Positions 40,927 through 49,225 of a stretch of DNA of 49,225 nt are shown piece after piece. Numbering within the stretch: position 1 is the stretch's first letter; every line of letters starts with the position of its first letter. Source of the stretch: Verrucomicrobiota bacterium (GTDB lineage: Bacteria; Verrucomicrobiota; Kiritimatiellia; JAHIZV01); assembly GCA_018814445.1 (NCBI GenBank), contig JAHIZV010000185.1, positions 1 to 49,225 of the forward strand, written 5' to 3'. The notes beneath the pieces are model-generated. The model ran no database searches and was not told where the DNA came from. It saw only the letters and a program-made list of their open reading frames with translations. Position numbers and translations under genes: made by a program.

Positions 40927-42600
40927 CTATGACTCTCGGAATGCAACGAAGCGGCCCCACATCGAGGCTGTTTCCATGCCCTTCTGGATGAAGGCGGCGA
41001 TGAAGTAGCGTCCGGCTTCCATCTCCGCCAATTGATTTCCAAGGTTCTCGGCATGTACCAGTCCCTTCGGGAACAGGTTGAGATGCATGTCCTGGTAGTA
41101 CTTGTCCAGCGGGTACATGGTGTCCCAGTCGGTGCCGAACTGATCGATGAGCTTCTGATTCGCCTCTTCGAACGTCTTGGGATGGAATATCCGCTGGATC
41201 GTGTTCATGGGATGCTCCATGGCTACGCAGTCGATGGCCAGCCACTTGATCTTCCTCTTCAGGCACCAGTCGGCAAAATCAGGCGACGGCCCCGGATGCT
41301 TGATCATGTAACGAAACTCGTCTGAGTCCGGACTGTTCCATCCGTAGGCACTCCACCCCGTCTTGATGATGAGGATGTCGCCATCCTGGACATCGACGGA
41401 TTTCTCGATCATCTCGGGTGAGTACACACTCGAATTACTGACCTGATCCGAGATATCGGCAACCGCGCCCGGACCTATCCAGTGGTCGAACGGCACCTCA
41501 CCGATCGTCCTGCCCGCCGCCCAGAAGTGCTTCTCGCCATCCATGTGCGATGCAAGATGAAAACTGGCCTTGCAGTGTGCGTTATTCCGGCCGAGCCCGT
41601 AGTTTTGTCCGCCCACTCGCTTGGTGTAGTCAACGCGCAGAGGGATGTAATTCGCCCACTGAGGCGTCTGCACACTGAAAGGCAGTGTCATGTCCAGCAT
41701 CTCCACCTTATGCATCAGCTTAAGGAACTCTTCCTCCTCCATGCCGTCAGGAGCCTGCACCGCGGCCGCACGGCACCAGGCTGATTCGACCTCCATGAAC
41801 GGAATAGGCTGAATCATGATCCACGCGCGTTGATTCAGCAGCTTATCGATCTGACCGCCCAGCGATTCCGCCAGCAACAACCCTGCTTTTGGCATCGTGG
41901 AATGAGACAGCTCGTAGTACTCATCCGGCGGGAACATCTCATCCCAGGATTTGCCGTAGATCGTCTGCAATTTCGCTTCGGCCTTCGCGAAGTCGCGGGC
42001 ATGCATATAGCGGATACTCGTGTTCATCGGGTGCTCGGCGCATCCGCAGTCGACCCCGATCAGTTTCAGCTTCATATCCAGTGCCCAGGGAAAGAACTCC
42101 GGCGACGGGCCCGGGTGCCGCACGTAGTAGCCGAACTCCTTGTTTTCGACACCGCCCTGCGCGTTTGGATTCGCGACGTCAGGTTGGTCCCACCCGTACT
42201 TGTGGTAGCCGGTGTTGATGAGGAGAATGTCGCCTTCCTTTACCTCGACGCGCTCCGTGATCATTTCCGGCGTATAGAGGCTGTAGTCGGATACGGCATC
42301 GGAGATGTCCACCACAACGCCTTCGCCGCAGAGGTCCGTCAGCGGTATCTCGGCGATCGATCGCATTCCCGAGTGAAAAGCACGTGGACCGACGAGATGC
42401 GTCCCCGTGTTGTTGCTCCACTCGATAAGCTGGCCGTTGGCGCCCTGCCCGCCGCCCATCGAGCCCGTAAGGCGTTTGAAGAAATGGACCTGCAGCGGCA
42501 TCTCTCCCGGCCACGGAGGCGTGAAGATGCTGAGTCCCTGTGTAAGATCAAACCACTTCGCCCCGTTGATAGTCTTTATGAACTGATCTTCCTTCATCAT
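40927..42600 (-). CDS. Tandem-duplicated cyclase-family hydrolase
   Basis: 557 residues made of two copies of a cyclase/kynurenine-formamidase-like domain (about 15-285 and 298-557). Both share HPGPSP, DxxxxEHPMNT and WDxMxPxDxYY segments. The family's metal motif, HxGTHxDxPxH, is fully kept in the second copy (H348, H352, D354, H358). In the first it reads NTGTHLVGPRA: only H68 remains, and the other three are N64, V70 and A74. The first copy is therefore probably structural or regulatory. These enzymes hydrolyse cyclic or N-acyl amides with Zn or Mn. It is the last gene of the operon, and its ATG overlaps the DUF1116 stop by four bases. Confidence 0.85.
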   Translation of the reverse strand: MMKEDQFIKTINGAKWFDLTQGLSIFTPPWPGEMPLQVHFFKRLTGSMGGGQGANGQLIEWSNNTGTHLVGPRAFHSGMRSIAEIPLTDLCGEGVVVDISDAVSDYSLYTPEMITERVEVKEGDILLINTGYHKYGWDQPDVANPNAQGGVENKEFGYYVRHPGPSPEFFPWALDMKLKLIGVDCGCAEHPMNTSIRYMHARDFAKAEAKLQTIYGKSWDEMFPPDEYYELSHSTMPKAGLLLAESLGGQIDKLLNQRAWIMIQPIPFMEVESAWCRAAAVQAPDGMEEEEFLKLMHKVEMLDMTLPFSVQTPQWANYIPLRVDYTKRVGGQNYGLGRNNAHCKASFHLASHMDGEKHFWAAGRTIGEVPFDHWIGPGAVADISDQVSNSSVYSPEMIEKSVDVQDGDILIIKTGWSAYGWNSPDSDEFRYMIKHPGPSPDFADWCLKRKIKWLAIDCVAMEHPMNTIQRIFHPKTFEEANQKLIDQFGTDWDTMYPLDKYYQDMHLNLFPKGLVHAENLGNQLAEMEAGRYFIAAFIQKGMETASMWGRFVAFRES

Positions 42601-43844
42601 CTACCTCCGTACTTCGCATTGAAAGCGTCGAGAGCATCTTCAAACATTGACATCGGTGGACGGACGAGACCCGCGCCAACCTGGCCCACTCCTGCCTCCT
42701 TGTGCGCGATACCGGTATTGATGCGCGGCGTAATGCCGAGTTCGACGACCTTCCGGATGTCGACGCCGCATGGCGTCCCCCGGAAATTCAGCACAGGAAT
42801 CGTGTAGGCTTCATGCTCGCCGACGGTGATCTGATACATCTCCTGCGTCGCTTCCATCGCCATCTGCGGCGTGCCGCTGATGAACGTGACGATTGCGGGC
42901 GCGGCGGCCATGGCGAACGCGCCAATGCCGGCTGTCTCCGTTATGGTGCTGTCACCAATGTCGCCGCTCGCGTCAGCCGCGGAAAAGCCATCGAAGTACA
43001 ACCCGGCCGGCGTGCCCACCGGACCTGTGAACCACTGGTCCCCCAGCCCGCTCACGCGAATGCCGACTTCGGTTCCGTTGCGTGCCATGACGGACATGAT
43101 CGAACTTCCTTCGACGCCGTGTCCTGCGTCAGCTGTCGCTTTGCAGGCCGCCATCACGGGATTCAGCACGCTCAAAGCGTTGTCCCCGAGGAATTTCAAC
43201 ACGTCCGATTCCACGTTCTTATCATCGACGACCTTCGCGATCAGAGGCGCGAGCTTCGCCGTATACAGTATTGATCCAGCCTTGTTCCTGTTATGTCCTT
43301 CATCGCCCATGTGAAGCGACTCGGAAAGTAGCTGGCGAATGTCCATGCCTCCATCGCTGATGGAAAGCGCATCATTGATGATCGGTCCAAGTACGTCATT
43401 CATCCAGCGGAGTTTCGCGATCACCTCTTCGCTGAACGCCCCGTAGCGAAGGACCTTACCGTAGCCTTCGTTCAGGCTGGAATAGGCCTTATTGCCGTGC
43501 GTGATGTTCTCGATCTCGTAGACCTTCATGGACGGCGCGGTGACGCCTGCCATGGGCCCCACAGCACCGTGCTCATGACAGGGCTCGAAGTCTACTTCTC
43601 CCGCCTCGACCATACCGACAGCCTGCTTCTCATCTTTAGCGAGGCCCTCGAAAATCAATCCGCCGATCACGGCCCCCCGCATCGGGCCTGACATTCGCTC
43701 CCACTCGATCGGCGGGCCCGCATGCAGAAGAAGGTTATCGCGCATCCCCGGAACGGCTTCCCTGGCCGTCACGACCCGCTTAAGAACAGGCCGCGCTTCC
43801 TTCATCCGCGCTACGACAGTTTCATTGGCTTTGTCTATATTCAT
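42597..43844 (-). CDS. DUF1116 protein (AllG/YlbE-like)
   Basis: A 415-residue protein of the DUF1116 family (YlbE/YahG). In Escherichia coli such a protein acts with FdrA/AllF and YlbF/AllH in the oxamate carbamoyltransferase step of anaerobic allantoin use. That assignment is from recall. Segments typical of the family are IEWERMSGPMRGAVIGGLIFEGLA, FEPCHEHGAVGPMAGV, SESLHMGDEGHNRNKAGS, VMARNGTEVGIRVSG and MAMEATQEMYQITVGEHEAYTIP. No fdrA, allH or carbamate kinase gene is in the window, so the reaction here is uncertain. The ATG has GGAG upstream and is three bases after the relic stop of the broken permease. Confidence 0.85.
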   Translation of the reverse strand: MNIDKANETVVARMKEARPVLKRVVTAREAVPGMRDNLLLHAGPPIEWERMSGPMRGAVIGGLIFEGLAKDEKQAVGMVEAGEVDFEPCHEHGAVGPMAGVTAPSMKVYEIENITHGNKAYSSLNEGYGKVLRYGAFSEEVIAKLRWMNDVLGPIINDALSISDGGMDIRQLLSESLHMGDEGHNRNKAGSILYTAKLAPLIAKVVDDKNVESDVLKFLGDNALSVLNPVMAACKATADAGHGVEGSSIMSVMARNGTEVGIRVSGLGDQWFTGPVGTPAGLYFDGFSAADASGDIGDSTITETAGIGAFAMAAAPAIVTFISGTPQMAMEATQEMYQITVGEHEAYTIPVLNFRGTPCGVDIRKVVELGITPRINTGIAHKEAGVGQVGAGLVRPPMSMFEDALDAFNAKYGGR

Positions 43845-43847
43845 GAC

Positions 43848-44710
43848 TCAGTCTCCAGTTTTCCAATGCGTCAGCCCCCGCTCGTCATCCGTCCCGGGAA
43901 TCGTGTTGTACCGACTGCCGCCGCTGCGCCAAAAACGGGCATGCCCCACTGGAAAGGATAAGGAATACGCAACCAGGGCGCAGACTGTATTTTGCTGATG
44001 TTCACATAGGACGGGTGAGCCGCAATGGCCTCGCCGGCAGCGCTCACTGACGGGCCGGCAAACACGCCCGCGGCGCTCAGCGCCCATGCGACGAGCCATG
44101 CAATGAGGATGCCCAGCATAATCGGAAACAGTTCAAAGGCTCGGTGAGTGTTCTTCATGTACTGACTGAAGACAATGATAAGAACAATGGTCAGCCCGCC
44201 GATCGGCCAATGAGCGCCCGCGAACGGCGCCCCGACTTTGAACAGCGCAAGTCCGATCAGCGCAATGGTCGGTGCAATCGTTATCGGCCCGATAAAGCGC
44301 AGGAGCTTTCCCACAAGCCCCGTGTAGTCGACGAGGATTTCGAAGAACGATCCGACGATAATAGCTCCCTGCAAATGCTGCATGCGCACCTGCCAGCCCT
44401 GGTTTCCCAGAGCGGCCATGCCGCATATCGCGAAAGCCGGCGCGAGCAGTGAAAACGTGCCGCCCTGCACAAGAGGCAGTCGGTTGCCCAGCGTCGTCTG
44501 AAGGAGCGTGGCGATACCGCTGACAAAGAACATCGTTCCGATCACTTTTGCCAGATCGGCGGGATCGGTGATCCCAAGCGGAGTGGAGAGTATCAACGGA
44601 ATGGAAACCGTCGCGCCGAACATGGTGAGGTAATGCTGAAAGCCCAGAAACAGGGCTTCGCGAAACGGCGGCGAATCCTCGATACCGTAGATCAGTCGGT
44701 GCTCACGCAT
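43848..44710 (-). pseudogene. NCS2/SLC23-type nucleobase permease, internal deletion
   Basis: The first frame (44710 down to 43871) encodes 279 residues. It starts like a full NCS2 permease (QHYLTMFGATVSIPLIL, the TM1 QH motif; GGTFSLLAPAFA; GPITIAPTIALIGLALF) and is intact through IPYPFQWGMPVFGAAAAVG, about the seventh helix. It then runs into TTRFPGRMTSGG and stops, whereas the family has about 430-550 residues. In another frame the DNA from about 43910 to 43848 encodes YNTIPGTDDERGLTHW plus a stop, which matches the end of the family (LDNTIPGTxEERGL). So about 150-200 codons with the last helices, including the substrate-binding half, were deleted, and the join is out of frame. The junction lies at about 43908-43925. 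Confidence 0.85.
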
Positions 44711-44722
44711 GTACGCTCCCGT

Positions 44723-46369
44723 CTAGTACGAACTGTGCTGATATTCTCCCCAGACCTCCCTGAGTCTCTGGCAAATCTCTCCGACACTGGCGTCGGCTCG
44801 TACTGCATCGAGTAAATGCGGCATGACATTATCCGTTCCGGAAGCGGCCGCAGCTATGGCATCAAGCGCCTTTCCCACCTGCCCGTTGTCGCGGCGCACC
44901 CTCACCGCCGCGAGTGCCTCACATTGGCGCGCGGCGACCTCCTCGGACATTTTGAACAGTTCGATCTTCAGCTCTTCTTCCTCGGCGAATTTGTTCACAC
45001 CGACGATCGCGCGGTCACCGGACTCAACCGACTGCCCGTAGCGGTACGCCGACTCCTCGATCTTGCTCTGGACGAAGCGGCGTTCGATGGCCGTGACCAC
45101 GCCCCCCATGTCGTCGATTTTCTGAATAAGCTCTTCGGCCTCGCCTTCGATCTGGTCGGTCAACTGCTCCACGTAGTAGCTCCCGCCAAGCGGATCCACT
45201 GTGTTTGTGACACCGGACTCGTGTGCGATCACCTGCTGTGTACGCAGTGCGAGCTTTGCTGCGCCTTCCGTCGGGAGACACAACGCTTCGTCCCGCGCGT
45301 TGGCATGCAGACTTTGTGTGCCGCCCAGAACGGCCGCAAGGCTCTGCAACGTGACGCGCACCACGTTGTTGTCGGGCTGTTGAGCCGTAAGGGTCACTCC
45401 GCCCGTCTGCGCGTGGACTCTGAGCATCTGGCTCCGCGGGTCTTTTGCCTTGAACCTCTCCTTCATAATCCTCGCAAAAAGCCGACGAGCGGCTCGGAAT
45501 TTCGCGGCCTCCTCGAATACGTCGGTATGCACGGCAAAGAAGAACGAGAAACGCGGAGCGAAGTCATCGACATTCAAACCCGCGGCAATCGCCGACTCCA
45601 CATAGGCAATCGCATTCGCGAGGGTGAACGCGACTTCCTGCACGGCCGTCGCCCCGGCTTCGCGCATATGATACCCGCTGATGGAAATGGGATTCCATTG
45701 CGGCACATTCTTGACGCAATAGGCCACAACGTCCGTCACAAGCCGGAGCGATGGTGCGGGCGGAAAAATATAGGTCCCGCGCGCCACATATTCTTTAAGA
45801 ATATCGTTCTGGAGCGTCCCGCGCAGTTTATCCGGCGTAGCGCCCTGGGCCCTGGCCGTTTCTATATACAGCGCAAGGAGTACTGGCGCGGTGGCGTTGA
45901 TGGTCATGCTGGTCGACACAGAATCGAGGGGAATGCCGTCGAACAGTTTCCTCATGTCCTCCAGCGTGTCGATCGCCACCCCGACGCGCCCCACCTCGCC
46001 CGCGGCCATGCGGTCGTCGCTGTCGTAGCCTATCTGCGTAGGCAGGTCGAACGCCACGGATAGTCCCGTCTGCCCCTGTTCCAGCAGATACTTGTAGCGC
46101 TCGTTGGACATCTCCGCCGTGGCAAAACCGGCATACTGCCTCATCGTCCAGAGACGGCTCCTGTACATCGTCGGGTGTACGCCGCGCGTGAAAGGGTACT
46201 CGCCGGGGAAGGTCACGCTTTCGTCTCCTTCGGGCAGATAGAGCCGCTCGACGGGAATGCCTGAGAGTGTCTCGAATTGCTCACGGAGTTCAGGCATCTG
46301 TTTCAACGCCTTCCTGAGCGTGTCTTTCTCCCACTGTTTCTGTCCTTTATGAACTGATTCAGGATCCAT
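44723..46369 (-). CDS. mcmA: Methylmalonyl-CoA mutase, large subunit
   Basis: A 548-residue catalytic subunit (TIM barrel) of a B12-dependent acyl-CoA mutase. The B12-binding domain is the separate gene at 47363, as in two-subunit enzymes. Motifs include [80 protein letters not shown] and [16 protein letters not shown]. The Tyr in TMYR and the Arg in PSLR match the residues that bind the substrate carboxylate in methylmalonyl-CoA mutase. Isobutyryl-CoA mutases have Phe and Gln there, so methylmalonyl-CoA to succinyl-CoA is the likely reaction. Its start overlaps the meaB end by 11 bases. Confidence 0.93.
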   Translation of the reverse strand: MDPESVHKGQKQWEKDTLRKALKQMPELREQFETLSGIPVERLYLPEGDESVTFPGEYPFTRGVHPTMYRSRLWTMRQYAGFATAEMSNERYKYLLEQGQTGLSVAFDLPTQIGYDSDDRMAAGEVGRVGVAIDTLEDMRKLFDGIPLDSVSTSMTINATAPVLLALYIETARAQGATPDKLRGTLQNDILKEYVARGTYIFPPAPSLRLVTDVVAYCVKNVPQWNPISISGYHMREAGATAVQEVAFTLANAIAYVESAIAAGLNVDDFAPRFSFFFAVHTDVFEEAAKFRAARRLFARIMKERFKAKDPRSQMLRVHAQTGGVTLTAQQPDNNVVRVTLQSLAAVLGGTQSLHANARDEALCLPTEGAAKLALRTQQVIAHESGVTNTVDPLGGSYYVEQLTDQIEGEAEELIQKIDDMGGVVTAIERRFVQSKIEESAYRYGQSVESGDRAIVGVNKFAEEEELKIELFKMSEEVAARQCEALAAVRVRRDNGQVGKALDAIAAAASGTDNVMPHLLDAVRADASVGEICQRLREVWGEYQHSSY

Positions 46370-47354
46370 GATGCCTCTTTATTTCCTCGGCAGCGCGCGC
46401 GACCAGGTCACGCGATACCTCCTCCAGCGCCTCGCCCTGTTCCAGCACTCGCCGGACCAGCGTCTGTTCATCAACACCTTCTCTGAGCAAACCCGTCGCT
46501 GTTTCGAGGATCACGTGACGTACTTCATCCCGCATCTGCGCGGCTCTTCTCTCTCGCCACAGCGATTGGTTCTCCTCCGCCAATCTACTCAGAAGATCGA
46601 CTAGCTCGGCCACGCCCTTCCCCGTGTGAGCGCAGATCGGAACCGCCAGAACAGGTTCCCTCCCGCTTCCGCACTCTCGGCGAAGCTCGATCATGGAACG
46701 AAGCTGGCTGTGAACATCCTCCGCTCCCGGCAGGTCCGACTTGTTCACGACAAAAACATCGCCGATCTCGAGAAGTCCGGCTTTCAGCATCTGTGTGCTG
46801 TCTCCGGCTCCCGGCGACTGGACGACAACGACAAGATCGGCCAGTTCAAGAATCTCGACCTCGTTCTGCCCAACCCCCACGGTCTCGATAATCAACGGAT
46901 CGCATCCGATCAACTGCATTACACGGCTGACACCGCTTGTCCCCAGTGACAAGCCGCCAAGATGTCCGCGGGATGCCAGCGAGCGGATAAACACGCCCGG
47001 GTCCGTCGTATGTTTCATCATGCGTATGCGGTCGCCAAGGATCGCGCCGCCGGTGAAGGGACTGGACGGATCGACTGCAACAACCCCTACGCACCCGTTG
47101 CTGTTCCTCTTCCTGAATTCTGAAACAACGGCATCCGTTAACGTGGACTTTCCAGAGCCGGAAGGACCTGTGACGCCAACGACCAGTTTCGAGTGTGCGT
47201 CTTCCTCCGTGATCACGGCCTGAATCAGCTCGACGATGCGGAAGGGCTCATCTTCGATGATCGTCATCATCCGTGCGGCAGTTCTCCGGCGTTCAGCGTC
47301 AGAGGCGTCCTCGCTTCTGATCCTGCCGACAAGTGCCTGTATGGACTGACTCAT
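46359..47354 (-). CDS. meaB: MeaB/ArgK-type G3E GTPase chaperone
   Basis: About 331 residues. MeaB protects methylmalonyl-CoA mutase and gates loading of its adenosylcobalamin. The Walker A motif GPSGSGKS is at residues 63-70. [22 protein letters not shown] and the switch region [13 protein letters not shown] follow, with the base-specifying NKSD. The C-terminal helices ([22 protein letters not shown]) mediate dimerisation. The ATG 47354 has AAGGGAC upstream. A TTG four codons earlier is less likely. The location between the two mutase subunits is the expected arrangement. Confidence 0.95.
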   Translation of the reverse strand: MSQSIQALVGRIRSEDASDAERRRTAARMMTIIEDEPFRIVELIQAVITEEDAHSKLVVGVTGPSGSGKSTLTDAVVSEFRKRNSNGCVGVVAVDPSSPFTGGAILGDRIRMMKHTTDPGVFIRSLASRGHLGGLSLGTSGVSRVMQLIGCDPLIIETVGVGQNEVEILELADLVVVVQSPGAGDSTQMLKAGLLEIGDVFVVNKSDLPGAEDVHSQLRSMIELRRECGSGREPVLAVPICAHTGKGVAELVDLLSRLAEENQSLWRERRAAQMRDEVRHVILETATGLLREGVDEQTLVRRVLEQGEALEEVSRDLVARAAEEIKRHHGS

Positions 47355-47362
47355 GTGTCCCT

Positions 47363-47761
47363 TCAACTGTTGGAGACCAGATTACGGACCTTCTCAACGA
47401 TCTCTTTCGCCGGAGTGCCGGGTGTGAAAACAGCGGCCACGCCTGATTTCTTCAACTTCTCCGCGTCGCCGGAGGGTATGGTGCCTCCGCCGAACACGAC
47501 GATGTCCGTCGCGCCCTTCTCGTTGAGGAGCGCGAGAATCCTTGCGAACATCTCTATGTGCGATCCGGACAGCAGGGATATCCCGATCGCCTGGACATCC
47601 TCCTGCACCGCCGCCTCGACGATTTCCTCCGGCGTCCGACGGATACCGGTGTAGATCACTTCAAATCCGGCATCCCGCAGGACCTGGGAAATGTACTTCG
47701 CCCCCCGGTCATGGCCGTCCAGCCCGGGTTTTCCAATCAGTATGCGCGTCTTATGACTCAT
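47363..47761 (-). CDS. Methylmalonyl-CoA mutase, B12-binding small subunit
   Basis: A 132-residue flavodoxin-like B12-binding domain protein. The cobalamin ligand motif DGHDRG (residues 15-20, after GKPGL) supplies the axial histidine. The SLLSGSH and VFGGGTIPSGDAEKL loops contact the nucleotide tail. The length is that of the free-standing subunit, which pairs with the large subunit encoded two genes downstream. The stop is eight bases before the meaB ATG. Confidence 0.95.
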   Translation of the reverse strand: MSHKTRILIGKPGLDGHDRGAKYISQVLRDAGFEVIYTGIRRTPEEIVEAAVQEDVQAIGISLLSGSHIEMFARILALLNEKGATDIVVFGGGTIPSGDAEKLKKSGVAAVFTPGTPAKEIVEKVRNLVSNS

Positions 47762-47881
47762 AATCTGCCCTCAACTCATGTCTCTCCAACACGCCTGACG
47801 GCGTTGACTACAAACGTTGGTCTATTCAATCTGTACCGTTCGTAGTTAAGCCCGCAAGGGCTGTCCGATGTATGCATGATG

Positions 47882-49225
47882 CTATGCCTTCCCCTCAAAC
47901 ATCTTCACGACATTGGGTTTGACCACCTTGCCCAGTGGATTCCGCGGAAGCTCGTCGACAATCAGAAGCTGGGTCGGAACCTTATATGCGGCAAGCTGTT
48001 CCTTGCCCCATACGCGCAGTGCGTCAAGATCAAGCTCATGCCCTTTGCGCAGAATCACTGCGGCCGATACGCGCTGACCCCACTCGGGATCTTCCACTCC
48101 CACAACCGCACATTCGGCAATCGCTTCGTGCGTTCTCAGGACATCCTCAATCTCGAGCGCCGACACTTTGTAGCCCCCGGTCTTGATGATGTCGATCGAC
48201 TGCCTCCCCTGAATCCGGTAGTTGCCGTTCTCCACGACAGCAACGTCGCCGGTTTTGAACCATCCGTCTTCCGTAAATGACTTCTCCGTGACGTCCGGCT
48301 TCCGCCAGTATCCCTCAAACACATTCGGGCCTTTCACCTGGATTTCCCCGGGTTCTCCCGTCGGCACCGGATTTCCTTCGCCGTCGACCAGGCGGACTTT
48401 CACGCCCGGCAGAGGCTTCCCGACGTAGCCGGGCTTCCTCTCACCGTGCAGGGGATTTGAGAGGGCCATGCACATCTCGGTCATGCCGTAACGTTCGAGC
48501 AGCACATGACCGCTGATCTCTTTCCATTTCTCCAGCACGGGCACCGGAAGCGCCGCGGAACCGGAAACCATGAGGCGAAGATTCCTGCAACCCGCGGTCC
48601 TCTTTTCACGTTCGGACTCCTCCGCTTCCTCCCACGACGCGGTCAACTTTGCGTACACCGTTGGAACGGCCATAAAGAGGGACAGTGTCTCCGACTCCGA
48701 GATCACCTTCCAGACCTCGTCCGCGTCGAATTTCGGCAGGAACTGGCAAGCCGCTCCCGACCACAGCGCACAACTGAGAATATTCACGATGCCGTGCACA
48801 TGATGCAGGGGAAGAACATTCAGAATGTGGTCCTCCTGCGACCACTCCCACGCTTCCACAAGAGACCGGATCTGAGCCGCGATGATCTCATGCGTCGTAA
48901 TCGCGCCCTTCGGCTTGCTCGTCGTTCCACTTGTGTAAACCAGCATAGCACGGCGTTCGGGTTGCACTTCCGGAAGCCTGCCTGCTTTCGCCGCCAGCAG
49001 ATCCACCGTTGTGAAGAATCTCAACCCCCTCTCCTCCGCGAGAGGCTTCAGTCGCTCCTCGTATCTCGGGTGAGCGACGACAATCGATGCTTCCGCGTCA
49101 TCGATCACGTGCGCCAGCTCTGCCGCCGGATGGAGGACGCATAAAGGGACGGCTATCCCGCCGGCACGCCAAATCCCCCATTGCGTCGCCACGTAGGAGA
49201 TATCGGCGGGCGTGAGAAACGCGAC
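47882..49225 (-). CDS. Malonyl/methylmalonyl-CoA synthetase-like acyl-CoA ligase (5' end outside window)
   Basis: The C-terminal 447 codons of an ANL-superfamily ligase. The frame stays open to the window edge, so the true start lies outside. Visible motifs are the P-loop YTSGTTSKPKG, VLPLHHVHG, YGMTEMCMALSNPL, VGKPLPGVKV, TGDVAVVENGNYRIQGR and the catalytic lysine segment NPLGKVVKP. VATQWGIWRAGGIAVPL followed by HPAAEL resembles MatB and human ACSF3, which activate malonate and often methylmalonate. The substrate is inferred from this likeness and from the mutase genes 120 bases downstream. Other dicarboxylic or short acids are possible. Confidence 0.85.
   Translation of the reverse strand, partial: VAFLTPADISYVATQWGIWRAGGIAVPLCVLHPAAELAHVIDDAEASIVVAHPRYEERLKPLAEERGLRFFTTVDLLAAKAGRLPEVQPERRAMLVYTSGTTSKPKGAITTHEIIAAQIRSLVEAWEWSQEDHILNVLPLHHVHGIVNILSCALWSGAACQFLPKFDADEVWKVISESETLSLFMAVPTVYAKLTASWEEAEESEREKRTAGCRNLRLMVSGSAALPVPVLEKWKEISGHVLLERYGMTEMCMALSNPLHGERKPGYVGKPLPGVKVRLVDGEGNPVPTGEPGEIQVKGPNVFEGYWRKPDVTEKSFTEDGWFKTGDVAVVENGNYRIQGRQSIDIIKTGGYKVSALEIEDVLRTHEAIAECAVVGVEDPEWGQRVSAAVILRKGHELDLDALRVWGKEQLAAYKVPTQLLIVDELPRNPLGKVVKPNVVKMFEGKA

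Noticed and set aside
44816-46063. 415-codon plus-strand frame opposite the mutase large subunit
   Set aside because: It is Arg/His-rich with no domain pattern, and it lies wholly inside an unambiguous mutase gene.
47849-47862. Small hairpin AGCCC-GCAA-GGGCT between the ligase and the mutase small subunit
   Set aside because: A five-base stem with no T run is too weak to call a terminator, and the genes flanking it look like one operon.

Overview
This 49 kb window is a chromosomal segment of a Gram-negative bacterium, most likely from the PVC superphylum (Verrucomicrobiota/Kiritimatiellota/Lentisphaerota side). The basis is a PEP-CTERM secreted protein, small families I associate with that group, a sigma/anti-sigma/secreted-protein triplet, a classical menaquinone (Men) route, and two TTCCAA-N3-TTGGAA palindromes inside a coding region, a type I recall from Kiritimatiellota. 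The placement rests on recall, not on a search. There are no rRNA genes, prophage, transposase genes or CRISPR array. Coding density is high, and most of the protein-coding ORFs not listed here are shadows of real genes.

Left part (1-17.2 kb). After 425 bases with no convincing gene come a DoxX-like membrane protein, a discoidin-like small protein and a sugar-nucleotide-type epimerase. RecG follows with a VanZ-like/carbohydrate-binding hybrid, then an orphan membrane protein and NadB. NadB is divergent from a B12-binding/radical-SAM-like protein that has lost its cluster cysteines. A FabK/nitronate-monooxygenase-like flavoprotein with a small coiled-coil partner is divergent from a tight operon fixC-fixX-etfB-etfA-acyl-CoA dehydrogenase, which ends in a textbook terminator. 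A rhomboid protease with a zinc ribbon closes the part.

Middle part (17.2-36.2 kb). tRNA-Ser(GCT) is followed by trkA-trkH (K+ uptake). An ECF sigma factor, its anti-sigma factor and a secreted protein form an overlapping triplet. Next are a Tat-exported phosphoesterase coupled to a second VanZ-like protein, small orphan genes, and the PEP-CTERM gene with a strong promoter and LacI-like dyads, followed by a foldback element. The operon TPR protein-menG-menF-menD makes menaquinone, the likely acceptor for FixCX. A 2Fe-2S ferredoxin, an outer-membrane barrel and aconitase complete the part.

Right part (36.2-49.2 kb). A DUF4105 (Lnb-like) envelope protein lies beside a Ser/Thr heptad-repeat protein. 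An HMGL-type aldolase and a small DUF6868 protein follow. The last 8 kb is one long minus-strand operon: malonyl/methylmalonyl-CoA synthetase-like ligase (cut by the window edge), B12-binding mutase subunit, MeaB, mutase large subunit, an NCS2 nucleobase permease broken by an internal deletion, a DUF1116 (AllG/YlbE-like) protein and a tandem-duplicated cyclase with one intact and one eroded active site. The combination suggests a catabolic route that opens a cyclic amide such as a pyrimidine and feeds (methyl)malonyl-CoA to succinyl-CoA. This is the most likely undescribed system in the window.
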